NCBI RefSeq assembly: GCF_932526225.1 | Contig: NC_064037.1 | Span: forward strand, 496,001 to 560,000 | DNA: 64,000 nucleotides | Source of the DNA: Nematostella vectensis | Lineage: Eukaryota > Cnidaria > Anthozoa > Actiniaria > Edwardsiidae | Reading direction: 5' to 3' | In this document: positions 50,401-63,500 of the stretch, piece after piece | How positions within the stretch are numbered: position 1 is the stretch's first letter | Layout: each line of letters begins with the position of its first letter | Translations under genes and position numbers: made by a program | Notes under the pieces: generated by a model | Told to the model about the DNA's origin: nothing | Database searches by the model: none | Seen by the model: the letters and a program-made list of their open reading frames with translations, nothing else

Positions 50401-53400
50401 TTAAATATCGATACTTGATTATACTGTTCTTGGTGTGTCATGACATAAAAAGAAGGTATAGGGATATTTTTATGTACTCGCAGCATCTTTGATGTGCTCA
50501 TGCTTTGTTCAGGATCCTGTACATATTTTATGCACACAAGAACTAACTAGATTCCTTGTATAACTTGATTAAGTAGATTCTAACATAGAGCATAGCGCTC
50601 GATAGATTGATATACCTTTTTTCCGAGTATACTGTTTTATTTTTCCTAATGTTACTTTTTTGAATTTACATTCGGAAAAAAAATTATCGATTGTAACCTT
50701 TTGGAGGTTACACTCGTAAAACGAATTCCCGAATGTAACCCTGAAGCTTTTCCCGAATGTAACCTCCAGTCCGATGGTGACTTTGCTTGGGATAGTTTAC
50801 GATACCAATAGTATTAAAAGTAATTTTAATTACAATTCCCTTCAGCAATGCCACGTTAGTCTTTCGTTGCGGGCACTTGACTACTAACGCAGCTACCCGG
50901 GTTCGATTCCCGCTGATAGCCTATTTTTTTTTCTTTATTTTTTTTTTAAATATCGATACTTAATTATACTGTTCTTGGTGTGTCATGACATAAAAAGAAG
51001 GTATAGGGACATTTTTATGTACTCTCAGCATCTTTGATGTGCTCATGCTTTGTTCAGGATCCTGTACATATTTTATGCACACAAGAACTAACTAGATTCC
51101 TTGGATAACTTGATTAAGTAGATTCTAACATAGAGCATAGCGCTCGATAGATTGATATACCTTTTTTTCCGAGTATACTGTTTTATTTTTCCTAATGTTA
51201 TTTTTTGGAATTTACATTCGGAAAAAAAATTATCGATTGTAACCTTTTGGAGGTTACACTCGTAAAACAAATTCCCGAATGTAACCCTGAAGCTTTTCCC
51301 GAATGTAACCTCCAGTCCGATGGTGACTTTGCTTGGGATAGTTTACGATACCAATAGAATTAAAAGTAATTTTCATTACAATTCCCTTCAGCAATGCCAC
51401 GTTAGTCTATCGTTGCGGGCACTTGACTACTAACGCAGCGACCCGGGTTCGATTCCCGCTGATAGCCTATTTTTTTACTTTCTTTTTTTTTTTTAAATAT
51501 CGATACTTAATTATACTGTTCTTGGTGTGTCATGACATAAAAAGAAGGTATAGGGACATTTTAATGTACTCTCAGCATCTTTGATGTGCTCATGCTTTGT
51601 TCAGGATCCTGTACATATTTTATGCACACAAGAACTAACTAGATTCCTTGTATAACTTGATTAAGTAGATTCTAACATAGAGCATAGCGATCGATAGATT
51701 GATATACCTTTTTTTCCGAGTATACTGTTTTATTTTTCCTAATGTTACGTTTTTGAATTTACATTCGGAAAAAAAATTATCGATTGTAACCTTTTGGAGG
51801 TTACACTCGTAAAACGAATTCCCGAATGTAACCCTGAAGCTTTTCCCGAATGTAACCTCCAGTCCGATGGTGACTTTGCTTGGAATAGTTTACGATACCA
51901 ATAGTATTAAAAGTAATTTTCATTACAATTCCCTTCAGCAATGCCACGTTAGTCTATCGTTGCGGGCACTTGACTACTAACGCAGCGACCCGGGTTCGAT
52001 TCCCGCTGATAGCCTATTTTTTTACTTTCTTTTTTTTTTTTTAATTATCGATACTTAATTATACTGTTCTTGATGTGTCATGACATAAAAAGAAGGTATA
52101 GGGACATTTTAATGTACTCTCAGCATCTTTGATGTGCTCATGCTTTGTTCAGGATCCTGTACATATTTTATGCACACAAGAACTAACTAGATTCCTTGTA
52201 TAACTTGATTAAGTAGATTCTAACATAGAGCATAGCGATCGATAGATTGATATACCTTTTTTTCCGAGTATACTGTTTTAATTTTCCTAATGTTACTTTT
52301 TGGAATTTACATTCGGAAAAAAAATTATCGATTGTAACCTTTTGGAGGTTACACTCGTAAAACAAATTCCCGAATGTAACCCTGAAGCTTTTCCCGAATG
52401 TAACCTCCAGTCCGATGGTGACTTTGCTTGGGATAGTTTACGATACCCATAGTATTAAAAGTAATTTTCATTACAATTCCCTTCAGCAATGCCACGTTAG
52501 TCTATCGTTGCGGGCACTTGACTACTAACGCAGCGACCCGGGTTCGATTCCCGCTGATAGCCTATTTTTTTACTTTCTTTTTTTTTTAAATATCGATACT
52601 TAATTATACTGTTCTTGGTGTGTCATGACATAAAAAGAAGGTATAGGGATATTTTTATGTACTCTCAGCATCTTTGATGTGCTCATGCTTTGTTCAGGAT
52701 CCTGTACATATTTTATGCACACAAGAACTAACTAGATTCCTTGGATAACTTGATTAAGTAGATTCTAACATAGAGCATAGCGCTCGATAGATTGATATAC
52801 CTTTTTTCCGAGTATACTGTTTTATTTTTCCTAATGTTACGTTTTTGAATTTACATTCGGAAAAAAAATTATCGATTGTAACCTTTTGGAGGTTACACTC
52901 GTAAAACGAATTCATCGAATGTAACCCTGAAGCTTTTCCCGAATGTAACCTCCAGTCCGATGGTGACTTTGCTTGGGATAGTTTACGATACCAATAGTAT
53001 TAAAAGTAATTTTCATTACAATTCCCTTCAGCAATGCCACGTTAGTCTTTCGTTGCGGGCACTTGACTACTAACGCAGCTACCCGGGTTCGATTCCCGCT
53101 GATAGCCTATTTTTTTTTCTTTATTTTTTTTTTAAATATCGATACTTAATTATACTGTTCTTGGTGTGTCATGACATAAAAAGAAGGTATAGGGATATTT
53201 TTATGTACTCTCAGCATCTTTGATGTGCTCATGCTTTGTTCAGGATCCTGTACATATTTTATGCACACAAGAACTAACTAGATTCCTTGTATAACTTGAT
53301 TAAGTAGATTCTAACATAGAGCATAGCGCTCGATAGATTGATATACCTTTTTTCCGAGTATACTGTTTTATTTTTCCTAATGTTACTTTTTGGAATTTAC

Positions 53401-53730
53401 ATTCGGAAAAAAAATTATCGATTGTAACCTTTTGGAGGTTACACTCGTAAAACGAATTCCCGAATGTAACCCTGAAGCTTTTCCCGAATGTAACCTCCAG
53501 TCCGATGGTGACTTTGCTTGGGATAGTTTACGATACCAATAGTATTAAAAGTAATTTTCATTACAATTCCCTTCAGCAATGCCACGTTAGTCTTTCGTTG
53601 CGGGCACTTGACTACTAACGCAGCGACCCGGGTTCGATTCCCGCTGATAGCCTATTTTTTTTTCTTTATTTTTTTTTTTTCAAATATCGATACTTAATTA
53701 TACTGTTCTTGGTGTGTCATGACATAAAAA
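44450..53730 (+). repeat. Array segment G: 5-unit higher-order repeat (2.73 kb) and a recurring unit pair
   Basis: Unit starts are 44450, 44996, 45542, 46086, 46632, 47178, 47723, 48267, 48814, 49360, 49907, 50452, 50997, 51544, 52092, 52637 and 53183. Units 48267-50452 are matched in order by 50997-53183, a shift of about 2730 bp; for example both 49360 and 52092 carry ACCCATAG, and both 50452 and 53183 carry CCTTGTATAAC. A pair made of a unit with AATAGAATTAAAAG followed by one with ACATTTTAATG, TTGTATAAC and GCGATCG occurs at 43905, 44996, 46632, 48267 and 50997. The same pair is at 22388 in segment C. Confidence 0.78.
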
Positions 53731-56700
53731 GAAGGTATAGGGACATTTTTATGTACTCTCAGCATCTTTGATGTGCTCATGCTTTGTTCAGGATCCTGTA
53801 CATATTTTATGCACACAAGAACTAACTAGATTCCTTGGATAACTTGATTAAGTAGATTCTAACATAGAGCATAGCGCTCAATAGATTGATATACCTTTTT
53901 TTCCGAGTATACTGTTTTATTTTTCCTAATGTTACTTTTTGGAATTTACATTCGGAAAAAAAATTATCGATTGTAACCTTTTGGAGGTTACACTCGTAAA
54001 ACAAATTCCCGAATGTAACCCTGAAGCTTTTCCCGAATGTAACCTCCAGTCCGATGGTGACTTTGCTTGGGATAGTTTACGATACCAATAGTATTAAAAG
54101 TAATTTTCATTACAATTCCCTTCAGCAATATCACGTTAGTCTTTCGTTGCGGGCACTTGACTACTAACGCAGCGATCTGGGTTCGATTCCCGCTGATAGC
54201 TTATTTTTTTTTTCTTTATTTTTTTTTTTAAATATCGATACTTAATTATACTGTTCTTGGTGTGTGACATAAAAAGAAGGTATAGGGACATTTTTATGTA
54301 CTCTCAGCGTCTTTGATGTGCTCATGCTTTGTTCAGAATCCTGTACATATTTTATGCACACAAGAACTAACTAGATTCCTTGGATAACTTGATTAAGTAG
54401 ATTCTAACATAGAGCATAGCGCTCGATAGATTGATATACCTTTTTTTCGAGTATACTGTTTTATTTTTCCTAATGTTACTTTTTTGAATTTTTATTCGGA
54501 AAAAAAATTATCGATTGTAACCTTTTGGAGGTTACACTCGTAAAACGAATTCCCGAATGTAGCCCTGAAGCTTTTCCTGAATGTAACCTCCAGTCCTATG
54601 GTGACTTTGCTTGGGATAGTTTACGATACCAATAGTATTAAAAGTAATTTTCATTACAATTCCCTTCAGCAATGCCACGTTAGTCTTTCGTTGCAGGCAC
54701 TTGACTACTAACGCAGCGACCCGGGTTCGATTCCCGCTGATAGCCTATTTTTTTTTTCTTTATTTTTTTTTTTAAATATCGATAATTAATTATACTGTTC
54801 TTGGTGTGTCATGACATAAAAAGAAGGTATAGGGATATTTTTATGTACTCTCAGCATCTTTGATGTGCTCATGCTTTGTTCAGGATCCTGTACATATTTT
54901 ATGCACACAAGAACTAACTAGATTCCTTGGATAACTTGATTAAGTAGATTCTAACATAGAGCATAGCGCTCGATAGATTGATATACCTTTTTTCCGAGTA
55001 TACTGTTTTATTTTTCCTAATGTTACTTTTTGAATTTACATTCGGAAAAAAAATTATCGATTGTAACCTTTTGGAGGTTACACTCGTAAAACAAATTCCC
55101 GAATGTAACCCTGAAGCTTTTCCCGAATGTAACCTCCAGTCCGATGGTGACTTTGCTTGGGATAGTTTACGATACCAATAGTATTAAAAGTAATTTTCAT
55201 TACAATTCCCTTCAGCAATGTCACGTTAGTCTTTCGTTGCGGGCACTAGACTACTAACGCAGCGACGCGGGTTCGATTCCCGCTGATAGCCTATTTTTTT
55301 TTTCTTTATTTTTTTTTAAATATCGATACTTAATTATACTGTTCTTGGTGTGTCATGACATAAAAAGAAGGTATAGGGATATTTTTATGTACTCTCAGCA
55401 TCTTTGATGTGCTCATGCTTTGTTCAGGATCCTGTACATATTTTATGCACACAAGAACTAACTAGATTCCTTGGATAACTTGATTAAGTAGATTCTAACA
55501 TAGAGCATAGCGCTCGATAGATTGATATACCTTATTTCCGAGTATACTGTTTTATTTTTCCTAATGTTACTTTTTTGAATTTACATTCGGAAAAAAAATT
55601 ATCGATTGTAACCTTTTGGAGGTTACACTCGTAAAACGAATTCCCGAATGTAACCCTGAAGCTTTTCCCGAATGTAACCTCCAGTCCGATGGTTACTTTG
55701 CTTGGGATAGTTTACGATACCAATAGTATTAAAAGTAATTTTAATTACAATTCCCTTCAGCAATATCACGTTAGTCTTTCGTTGCGGGCACTTGACTACT
55801 AACGCAGCGATCTGGGTTCGATTCCCGCTGATAGCTTATTTTTTTTTTCTTTATTTTTTTTTTTTTAAATATCGATACTTAATTATACTGTTCTTGGTGT
55901 GTGACATAAAAAGAAGGTATAGGGACATTTTTATGTACTCTCAGCGTCTTTGATGTGCTCATGCTTTGTTCAGGATCCTGTACATATTTTATGCACACAA
56001 GAACTAACTAGATTCCTTGGATAACTTGATTAAGTAGATTCTAACATAGAGCATAGCGCTCGATAGATTGATATACCTTTTTTTCGAGTATACTGTTTTA
56101 TTTTTCCTAATGTTACTTTTTTGAATTTACATTCGGAAAAAAAATTATCGATTGTAACCTTTTGGAGGTTACACTCGTAAAACGAATTCCCGAATGTAGC
56201 CCTGAAGCTTTTCCTGAATGTAACCTCCAGTCCTATGGTGACTTTGCTTGGGATAGTTTACGATACCAATAGTATTAAAAGTAATTTTCATTACAATTCC
56301 CTTCAGCAATGCCACGTTAGTCTTTCGTTGCAGGCACTTGACTACTAACGCAGCGACCCGGGTTCGATTCCCGCTGATAGCCTATTTTTTTTTTCTTTAT
56401 TTTTTTTTTTTAAATATCGATAATTAATTATACTGTTCTTGGTGTGTCATGACATAAAAAGAAGGTATAGGGATATTTTTATGTACTCTCAGCATCTTTG
56501 ATGTGCTCATGCTTTGTTCAGGATCCTGTACATATTTTATGCACACAAGAACTAACTAGATTCCTTGGATAACTTGATTAAGTAGATTCTAACATAGAGC
56601 ATAGCGCTCGATAGATTGATATACCTTTTTTCCGAGTATACTGTTTTATTTTTCCTAATGTTACTTTTTGAATTTACATTCGGAAAAAAAATTATCGATT

Positions 56701-57550
56701 GTAACCTTTTGGAGGTTACACTCGTAAAACAAATTCCCGAATGTAACCCTGAAGCTTTTCCCGAATGTAACCTCCAGTCCGATGGTGACTTTGCTTGGGA
56801 TAGTTTACGATACCAATAGTATTAAAAGTAATTTTCATTACAATTCCCTTCAGCAATGTCACGTTAGTCTTTCGTTGCGGGCACTAGACTACTAACGCAG
56901 CGACGCGGGTTCGATTCCCGCTGATAGCCTATTTTTTTTTTCTTTATTTTTTTTTAAATATCGATACTTAATTATACTGTTCTTGGTGTGTCATGACATA
57001 AAAAGAAGGTATAGGGATATTTTTATGTACTCTCAGCATCTTTGATGTGCTCATGCTTTGTTCAGGATCCTGTACATATTTTATGCACACAAGAACTAAC
57101 TAGATTCCTTGGATAACTTGATTAAGTAGATTCTAACATAGAGCATAGCGCTCGATAGATTGATATACCTTATTTCCGAGTATACTGTTTTATTTTTCCT
57201 AATGTTACTTTTTTGAATTTACATTCGGAAAAAAAATTATCGATTGTAACCTTTTGGAGGTTACACTCGTAAAACGAATTCCCGAATGTAACCCTGAAGC
57301 TTTTCCCGAATGTAACCTCCAGTCCGATGGTTACTTTGCTTGGGATAGTTTACGATACCAATAGTATTAAAAGTAATTTTCATTACAATTCCCTTCAGCA
57401 ATGCCACGTTAGTCTTTTGTTGCGGGCACTTGACTACTAACGCAGCGACCCGGGTTCTATTCCCGCTGATAGCCTATTTTTTTTTTCTTTATTTTTCTTT
57501 CAAATATCGATACTTAATTATACTGTTCTTGGTGTGTCATGACATAAAAA
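53731..57550 (+). repeat. Array segment H: 3-unit higher-order repeat (1.64 kb)
   Basis: Unit starts are 53731, 54276, 54823, 55367, 55913, 56461 and 57005. The order is d (TGTGACAT, AGCGTCTTTG, GAATGTAGCCCTG, CCTATGGTG), a-like (GATAATTAATT upstream, GACGCGGG tRNA-like variant) and b (CCTTATTTCC), repeated with a shift of about 1638 bp. The types are those of segment E joined in a new order. The unit at 53731 matches the one at 33530 (GCGCTCAATAG and CAATATCACG). Confidence 0.8.
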
Positions 57551-60500
57551 GAAGGTATAGGGATATTTTTATGTACTCTCAGCATCTTTGATGTGCTCAT
57601 GCTTTGTTCAGGATCCTGTACATATTTTATGCACACAAGAACTAACTAGATTCCTTGGATAACTTGATTAAGTAGATTCTAACATAGAGCATAGCGCTCG
57701 ATAGATTGATATACCTTTTTTTCCGAGTATACTGTTTTATTTTTCCTAATGTTACTTTTTGGAATTTACATTCGGAAAAAAAATTATCGATTGTAACCTT
57801 TTGGAGGTTACACTCGTAAAATAAATTCCCGAATGTAACCCTGAAGCTTTTCCCGAATGTAACCTCCAGTCCGATGGTGACTTTGCTTGGGATAGTTTAC
57901 GATACCAATAGTATTAAAAGTAATTTTCATTACAATTCCCTTCAGCAATGCCACGTTAGTCTTTCGTTGCGGGCACTTGACTACTAACGCAGCGACCCGG
58001 GTTCGATTCCCGCTGATAGCCTATTTTTTTACTTTCTTTTTTTTTTTAAATATCGATACTTAATTATACTGTTCTTGGTGTGTCATGACATAAAAAGAAG
58101 GTATAGGGATATTTTTATGTACTCTCAGCATCTTTGATGTGCTCATGCTTTGTTCAGGATCCTGTACATATTTTATGCACACAAGAACTAACTAGATTCC
58201 TTGGATAACTTGATTAAGTAGATTCTAACATAGAGCATAGCGCTCGATAGATTGATATACCTTTTTTCCGAGTATACTGTTTTATTTTTCCTAATGTTAC
58301 TTTTTTGAATTTACATTCGGAAAAAAAAATTATCGATTGTAACCTTTTGGAGGTTACACTCGTAAAACGAATTCCTGAATGTAACCCTGAAGCTTTTCCC
58401 GAATGTAACCTCCAGTCCGATGGTGACTTTGCTTGGGATAGTTTACGATACCAATAGTATTAAAAGTAATTTTCATTACAATTCCCTTCAGCAATGCCAC
58501 GTTAGTCTTTCGTTGCGGGCACTTGACTACTAACGCAGCTACCCGGGTTCGATTCCCGCTGATAGCCTATTTTTTTTTCTTTATTTTTTTTTTAAATATC
58601 GATACTTAATTATACTGTTCTTGGTGTGTCATGACATAAAAAGAAGGTATAGGGATATTTTTATGTACTCTCAGCATCTTTGATGTGCTCATGCTTTGTT
58701 CAGGATCCTGTACATATTTTATGCACACAAGAACTAACTAGATTCCTTGTATAACTTGATTAAGTAGATTCTAACATAGAGCATAGCGCTCGATAGATTG
58801 ATATACCTTTTTTTCCGAGTATACTGTTTTATTTTTCCTAATGTTACTTTTTGGAATTTACATTCGGAAAAAAAATTATCGATTGTAACCTTTTGGAGGT
58901 TACACTCGTAAAACGAATTCCCGAATGTAACCCTGAAGCTTTTCCCGAATGTAACCTGCAGTCCGATGGTGACTTTGCTTGGGATAGTTTACGATACCAA
59001 TAGTATTAAAAGTAATTTTCATTACAATTCCCTTCAGCAATGCCACGTTAGTCTTTCGTTGCGGGCACTTGACTACTAACGCAGCGACCCGGGTTCGATT
59101 CCCGCTGATAGCCTATTTTTTTTTTCTTTATTTTTTTTTTTTCAAATATCGATACTTAATTATACTGTTCTTGGTGTGTCATGACATAAAAAGAAGGTAT
59201 AGGGACATTTTTATGTACTCTCAGCATCTTTGATGTTCTCATGCTTTGTTCAGGATCCTGTACATATTTTATGCACACAAGAACTAACTAGATTCCTTGG
59301 ATAACTTGATTAAGTAGATTCTAACATAGAGCATAGCGCTCGATAGATTGATATACCTTTTTTCCGAGTATACTGTTTTATTTTTCCTAATGTTACTTTT
59401 TGAATTTACATTCGGAAAAAAAATTATCGATTGTAACCTTTTGGAGGTTACACTCGTAAAACAAATTCCCGAATGTAACCCTGAAGCTTTTCCCGAATGT
59501 AACCTCCAGTCCGATGGTGACTTTGCTTGGGATAGTTTACGATACCAATAGTATTAAAAGTAATTTTCATTACAATTCCCTTCAGCAATGCCACGTTAGT
59601 CTTTTGTTGCGGGCACTTGACTACTAACGCAGCGACCCGGGTTCGATTCCCGCTGATAGCCAATTTTTTTTTTCTTTATTTTTTTTTAAATATCGATACT
59701 TAATTATACTGTTCTTGGTGTGTCATGACATAAAAAGAAGGTATAGGGATATTTTTATGTACTCTCAGCATCTTTGATGTGCTCATGCTTTGTTCAGGAT
59801 CCTGTACATATTTTATGCACACAAGAACTAACTAGATTCCTTGGATAACTTGATTAAGTAGATTCTAACATAGAGCATAGCGCTCGATAGATTGATACAC
59901 CTTTTTTCCGAGTATACTGTTTTATTTTTCCTAATGTTACTTTTTTGAATTTACATTCGGAAAAAAAATTATCGATTGTAACCTTTTGGAGGTAACACTC
60001 GTAAAACGAATTCCCGAATGTAACCCTGAAGCTTTTCCCGAATGTAACCTCCAGTCCGATGGTGACTTTGCTTGGGATAGTTTACGATACCAATAGTATT
60101 AAAAGTAATTTTCATTACAATTCCCTTCAGCAATGTCACGTTAGTCTTTCGTTGCGGGCACTAGACTACTAACGCAGCTACCCGGGTTCGATTCCCGCTG
60201 ATAGCCTATTTTTTTTTTCTTTATTTTTTTTTAAATATCGATACTTAATTATACTGTTCTTGGTGTGTCATGACATAAAAAGAAGGTATAGGGATATTTT
60301 TATGTACTCTCAGCATCTTTGATGTGCTCATGCTTTGTTCAGGATCCTGTACATATTTTATGCACACAAGAACTAACTAGATTCCTTGGATAACTTGATT
60401 AAGTAGATTCTAACATAGAGCATAGCGCTCGATAGATTGATATACCTTTTTTCCGAGTATACTGTTTTATTTTTCCAAATGTTACTTTTTTGAATTTACA

Positions 60501-63500
60501 TTCGGAAAAAAAATTATCGATTGTAACCTTTTGGAGGTTACACTCGTAAAACAAATTCCCGAATGTAACCCTGAAGCTTTTCCCGAATGTAACCTCCAGT
60601 CCGATGGTGACTTTGCTTGGGATAGTTTACGATACCAATAGTATTAAAAGTAATTTTCATTACAATTCCCTTCAGCAATGCCACGTTAGTCTTTTGTTGC
60701 GGGCACTTGACTACTAACGCAGCGACCCGGGTTCGATTCCCGCTGATAGCCTATTTTTTTTCTTTATTTTTTTTTTTTAAATATCGATACTTAATTATAC
60801 TGTTCTTGGTGTGTCATGACATAAAAAGAAGGTATAGGGACATTTTTATGTACTCTCAGCATCTTTGATGTGCTCATGCTTTGTTCAGGATCCTGTGCAT
60901 ATTATATGCACACAAGAACTAACTAGATTCCTTGGATAACATGATTAAGTGGATTCTAACATAGAGCATAGCGCTCGATAGATTGATATACCTTTTTTTC
61001 CGAGTATACTGTTTTATTTTTCCTAATGTTACTTTTTGGAATTTACATTCGGAAAAAAAATTATCGATTGTAACCTTTTGGAGGTTACACTCGTAAAACA
61101 AATTCCCGAATGTAACCCTGAAGCTTTTCCCGAATGTAACCTCCAGTCCGATGGTGACTTTGCTTGGGATAGTTTACGATACGAATAGTATTAAAAGTAA
61201 TTTTCATTACAATTCCCTTCAGCAATGTCACGTTAGTCTTTCGTTGCGGGCACTAGACTACTAACGCAGCTACCCGAGTTCGATTCCCGCTGATAGCCTA
61301 TTTTTTTTTTCTTTATTTTTTTTTAAATATCGATACTTAATTATACTGTTCTTGGTGTGTCATGACATAAAAAGAAGGTATAGGGATATTTTTATGTACT
61401 CTCAGCATCTTTGATGTGCTCATGCTTTGTTCAGGATCCTGTACATATTTTATGCACACAAGAACTAACTAGATTCCTTGGATAACTTGATTAAGTAGAT
61501 TCTAACATAGAGCATAGCGCTCGATAGATTGATACACCTTTTTTCCGAGTATACTGTTTTATTTTTCCTAATGTTACTTTTTTGAATTTACATTCGGAAA
61601 AAAAATTATCGATTGTAACCTTTTGGAGGTTACACTCGTAAAACGAATTCCCGAATGTAGCCCTGAAGCTTTTCCTGAATGTAACCTCCAGTCCTATGGT
61701 GACTTTGCTTGGGATAGTTTACGATACCAATAGTATTAAAAGTAATTTTCATTACAATTCCCTTCAGCAATGCCACGTTAGTCTTTCGTTGCGGGCACTT
61801 GACTACTAACGCAGCGACCCGGGTTCGATTCCCGCTGATAGCCTATTTTTTTTTTCTTTATTTTTTTTTTTAAATATCGGTAATTAATTATACTGTTCTT
61901 GGTGTGTCATGACATAAAAAGAAGGTATAGGGATATTTTTATGTACTCTCAGCATCTTTGATGTGCTCATGCTTTGTTCAGGATCCTGTACATATTTTAT
62001 GCACACAAGAACTAACTAGATTCCTTGGATAACTTGATTAAGTAGATTCTAACATAGAGCATAGCGCTCGATAGATTGATATACCTTTTTTCCGAGTATA
62101 CTGTTTTATTTTTCCTAATGTTACTTTTTGAATTTACATTCGGAAAAAAAATTATCGATTGTAACCTTTTGGAGGTTACACTCGTAAAACAAATTCCCGA
62201 ATGTAACCCTGAAGCTTTTCCCGAATGTAACCTCCAGTCCGATGGTGACTTTGCTTGGGATAGTTTACGATACCAATAGTATTAAAAGTAATTTTCATTA
62301 CAATTCCCTTCAGCAATGTCACGTTAGTCTTTCGTTGCGGGCACTAGACTACTAACGCAGCGACGCGGGTTCGATTCCCGCTGATAGCCTATTTTTTTTT
62401 CTTTATTTTTTTTTAAATATCGATACTTAATTATACTGTTCTTGGTGTGTCATGACATAAAAAGAAGGTATAGGGATATTTTTATGTACTCTCAGCATCT
62501 TTGATGTGCTCATGCTTTGTTTAGGATCCTGTACATATTTTATGCACACAAGAACTAACTAGATTCCTTGGATAACTTGATTAAGTAGATTCTAACATAG
62601 AGCATAGCGCTCGATAGATTGATATACCTTATTTCCGAGTATACTGTTTTATTTTTCCTAATGTTACTTTTTTGAATTTACATTCGGAAAAAAAATTATC
62701 GATTGTAACCTTTTGGAGGTTACACTCGTAAAACGAATTCCCGAATGTAACCCTGAAGCTTTTCCCGAATGTAACCTCCAGTCCGATGGTTACTTTGCTT
62801 GGGATAGTTTACGATACCAATAGTATTAAAAGTAATTTTCATTACAATTCCCTTCAGCAATGCCACGTTAGTCTTTTGTTGCGGGCACTTGACTACTAAC
62901 GCAGCGACCCGGGTTCTATTCCCGCTGATAGCCTATTTTTTTTTCTTTATTTTTTTTTTAAATATCGATACTTACTTAAACTGTTCTTGGTGTGTCATGA
63001 CATAAAAAGAAGGTATAGGGATATTTTTATGTACTCTCAGCATCTTTGATGTGCTCATGCTTTGTTCAGGATCCTGTACATATTTTATGCACACAAGAAC
63101 TAACTAGATTCCTTGGATAACTTGATTAAGTAGATTCTAACATAGAGCATAGCGCTCGATAGATTGATATACCTTTTTTCCGAGTATACTGTTTTATTTT
63201 TCCTAATGTTACTTTTTTGAATTTACATTCGGAAAAAAAAAATCGATTGTAACCTTTTGGAGGTTACACTCGTAAAACGAATTCCCGAATGTAACCCTGA
63301 AGCTTTTCCCGAATGTAACCTCCAGTCCGATGGTGACTTTGCTTGGGATAGTTTACGATACCAATAGTATTAAAAGTTATTTTCATTACAATTCCCTTCA
63401 GCAATGCCACGTTAGTCTTTCGTTGCGGGCACTTGACTACTAACGCAGCGACCCGGGTTCGATTCCCGCTGATAGCCTATTTTTTTTTCTTTATTTTTTT

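Noticed and set aside
59448-59663. Minus-strand frame whose N-terminal part reads like SGNRTRV, and a similar ESNPGR string at 49765-49992
   Set aside because: These strings are what the reverse strand of a B box (GGTTCGATTCC) gives when translated, a common artefact in predicted proteins near tRNA-derived repeats.
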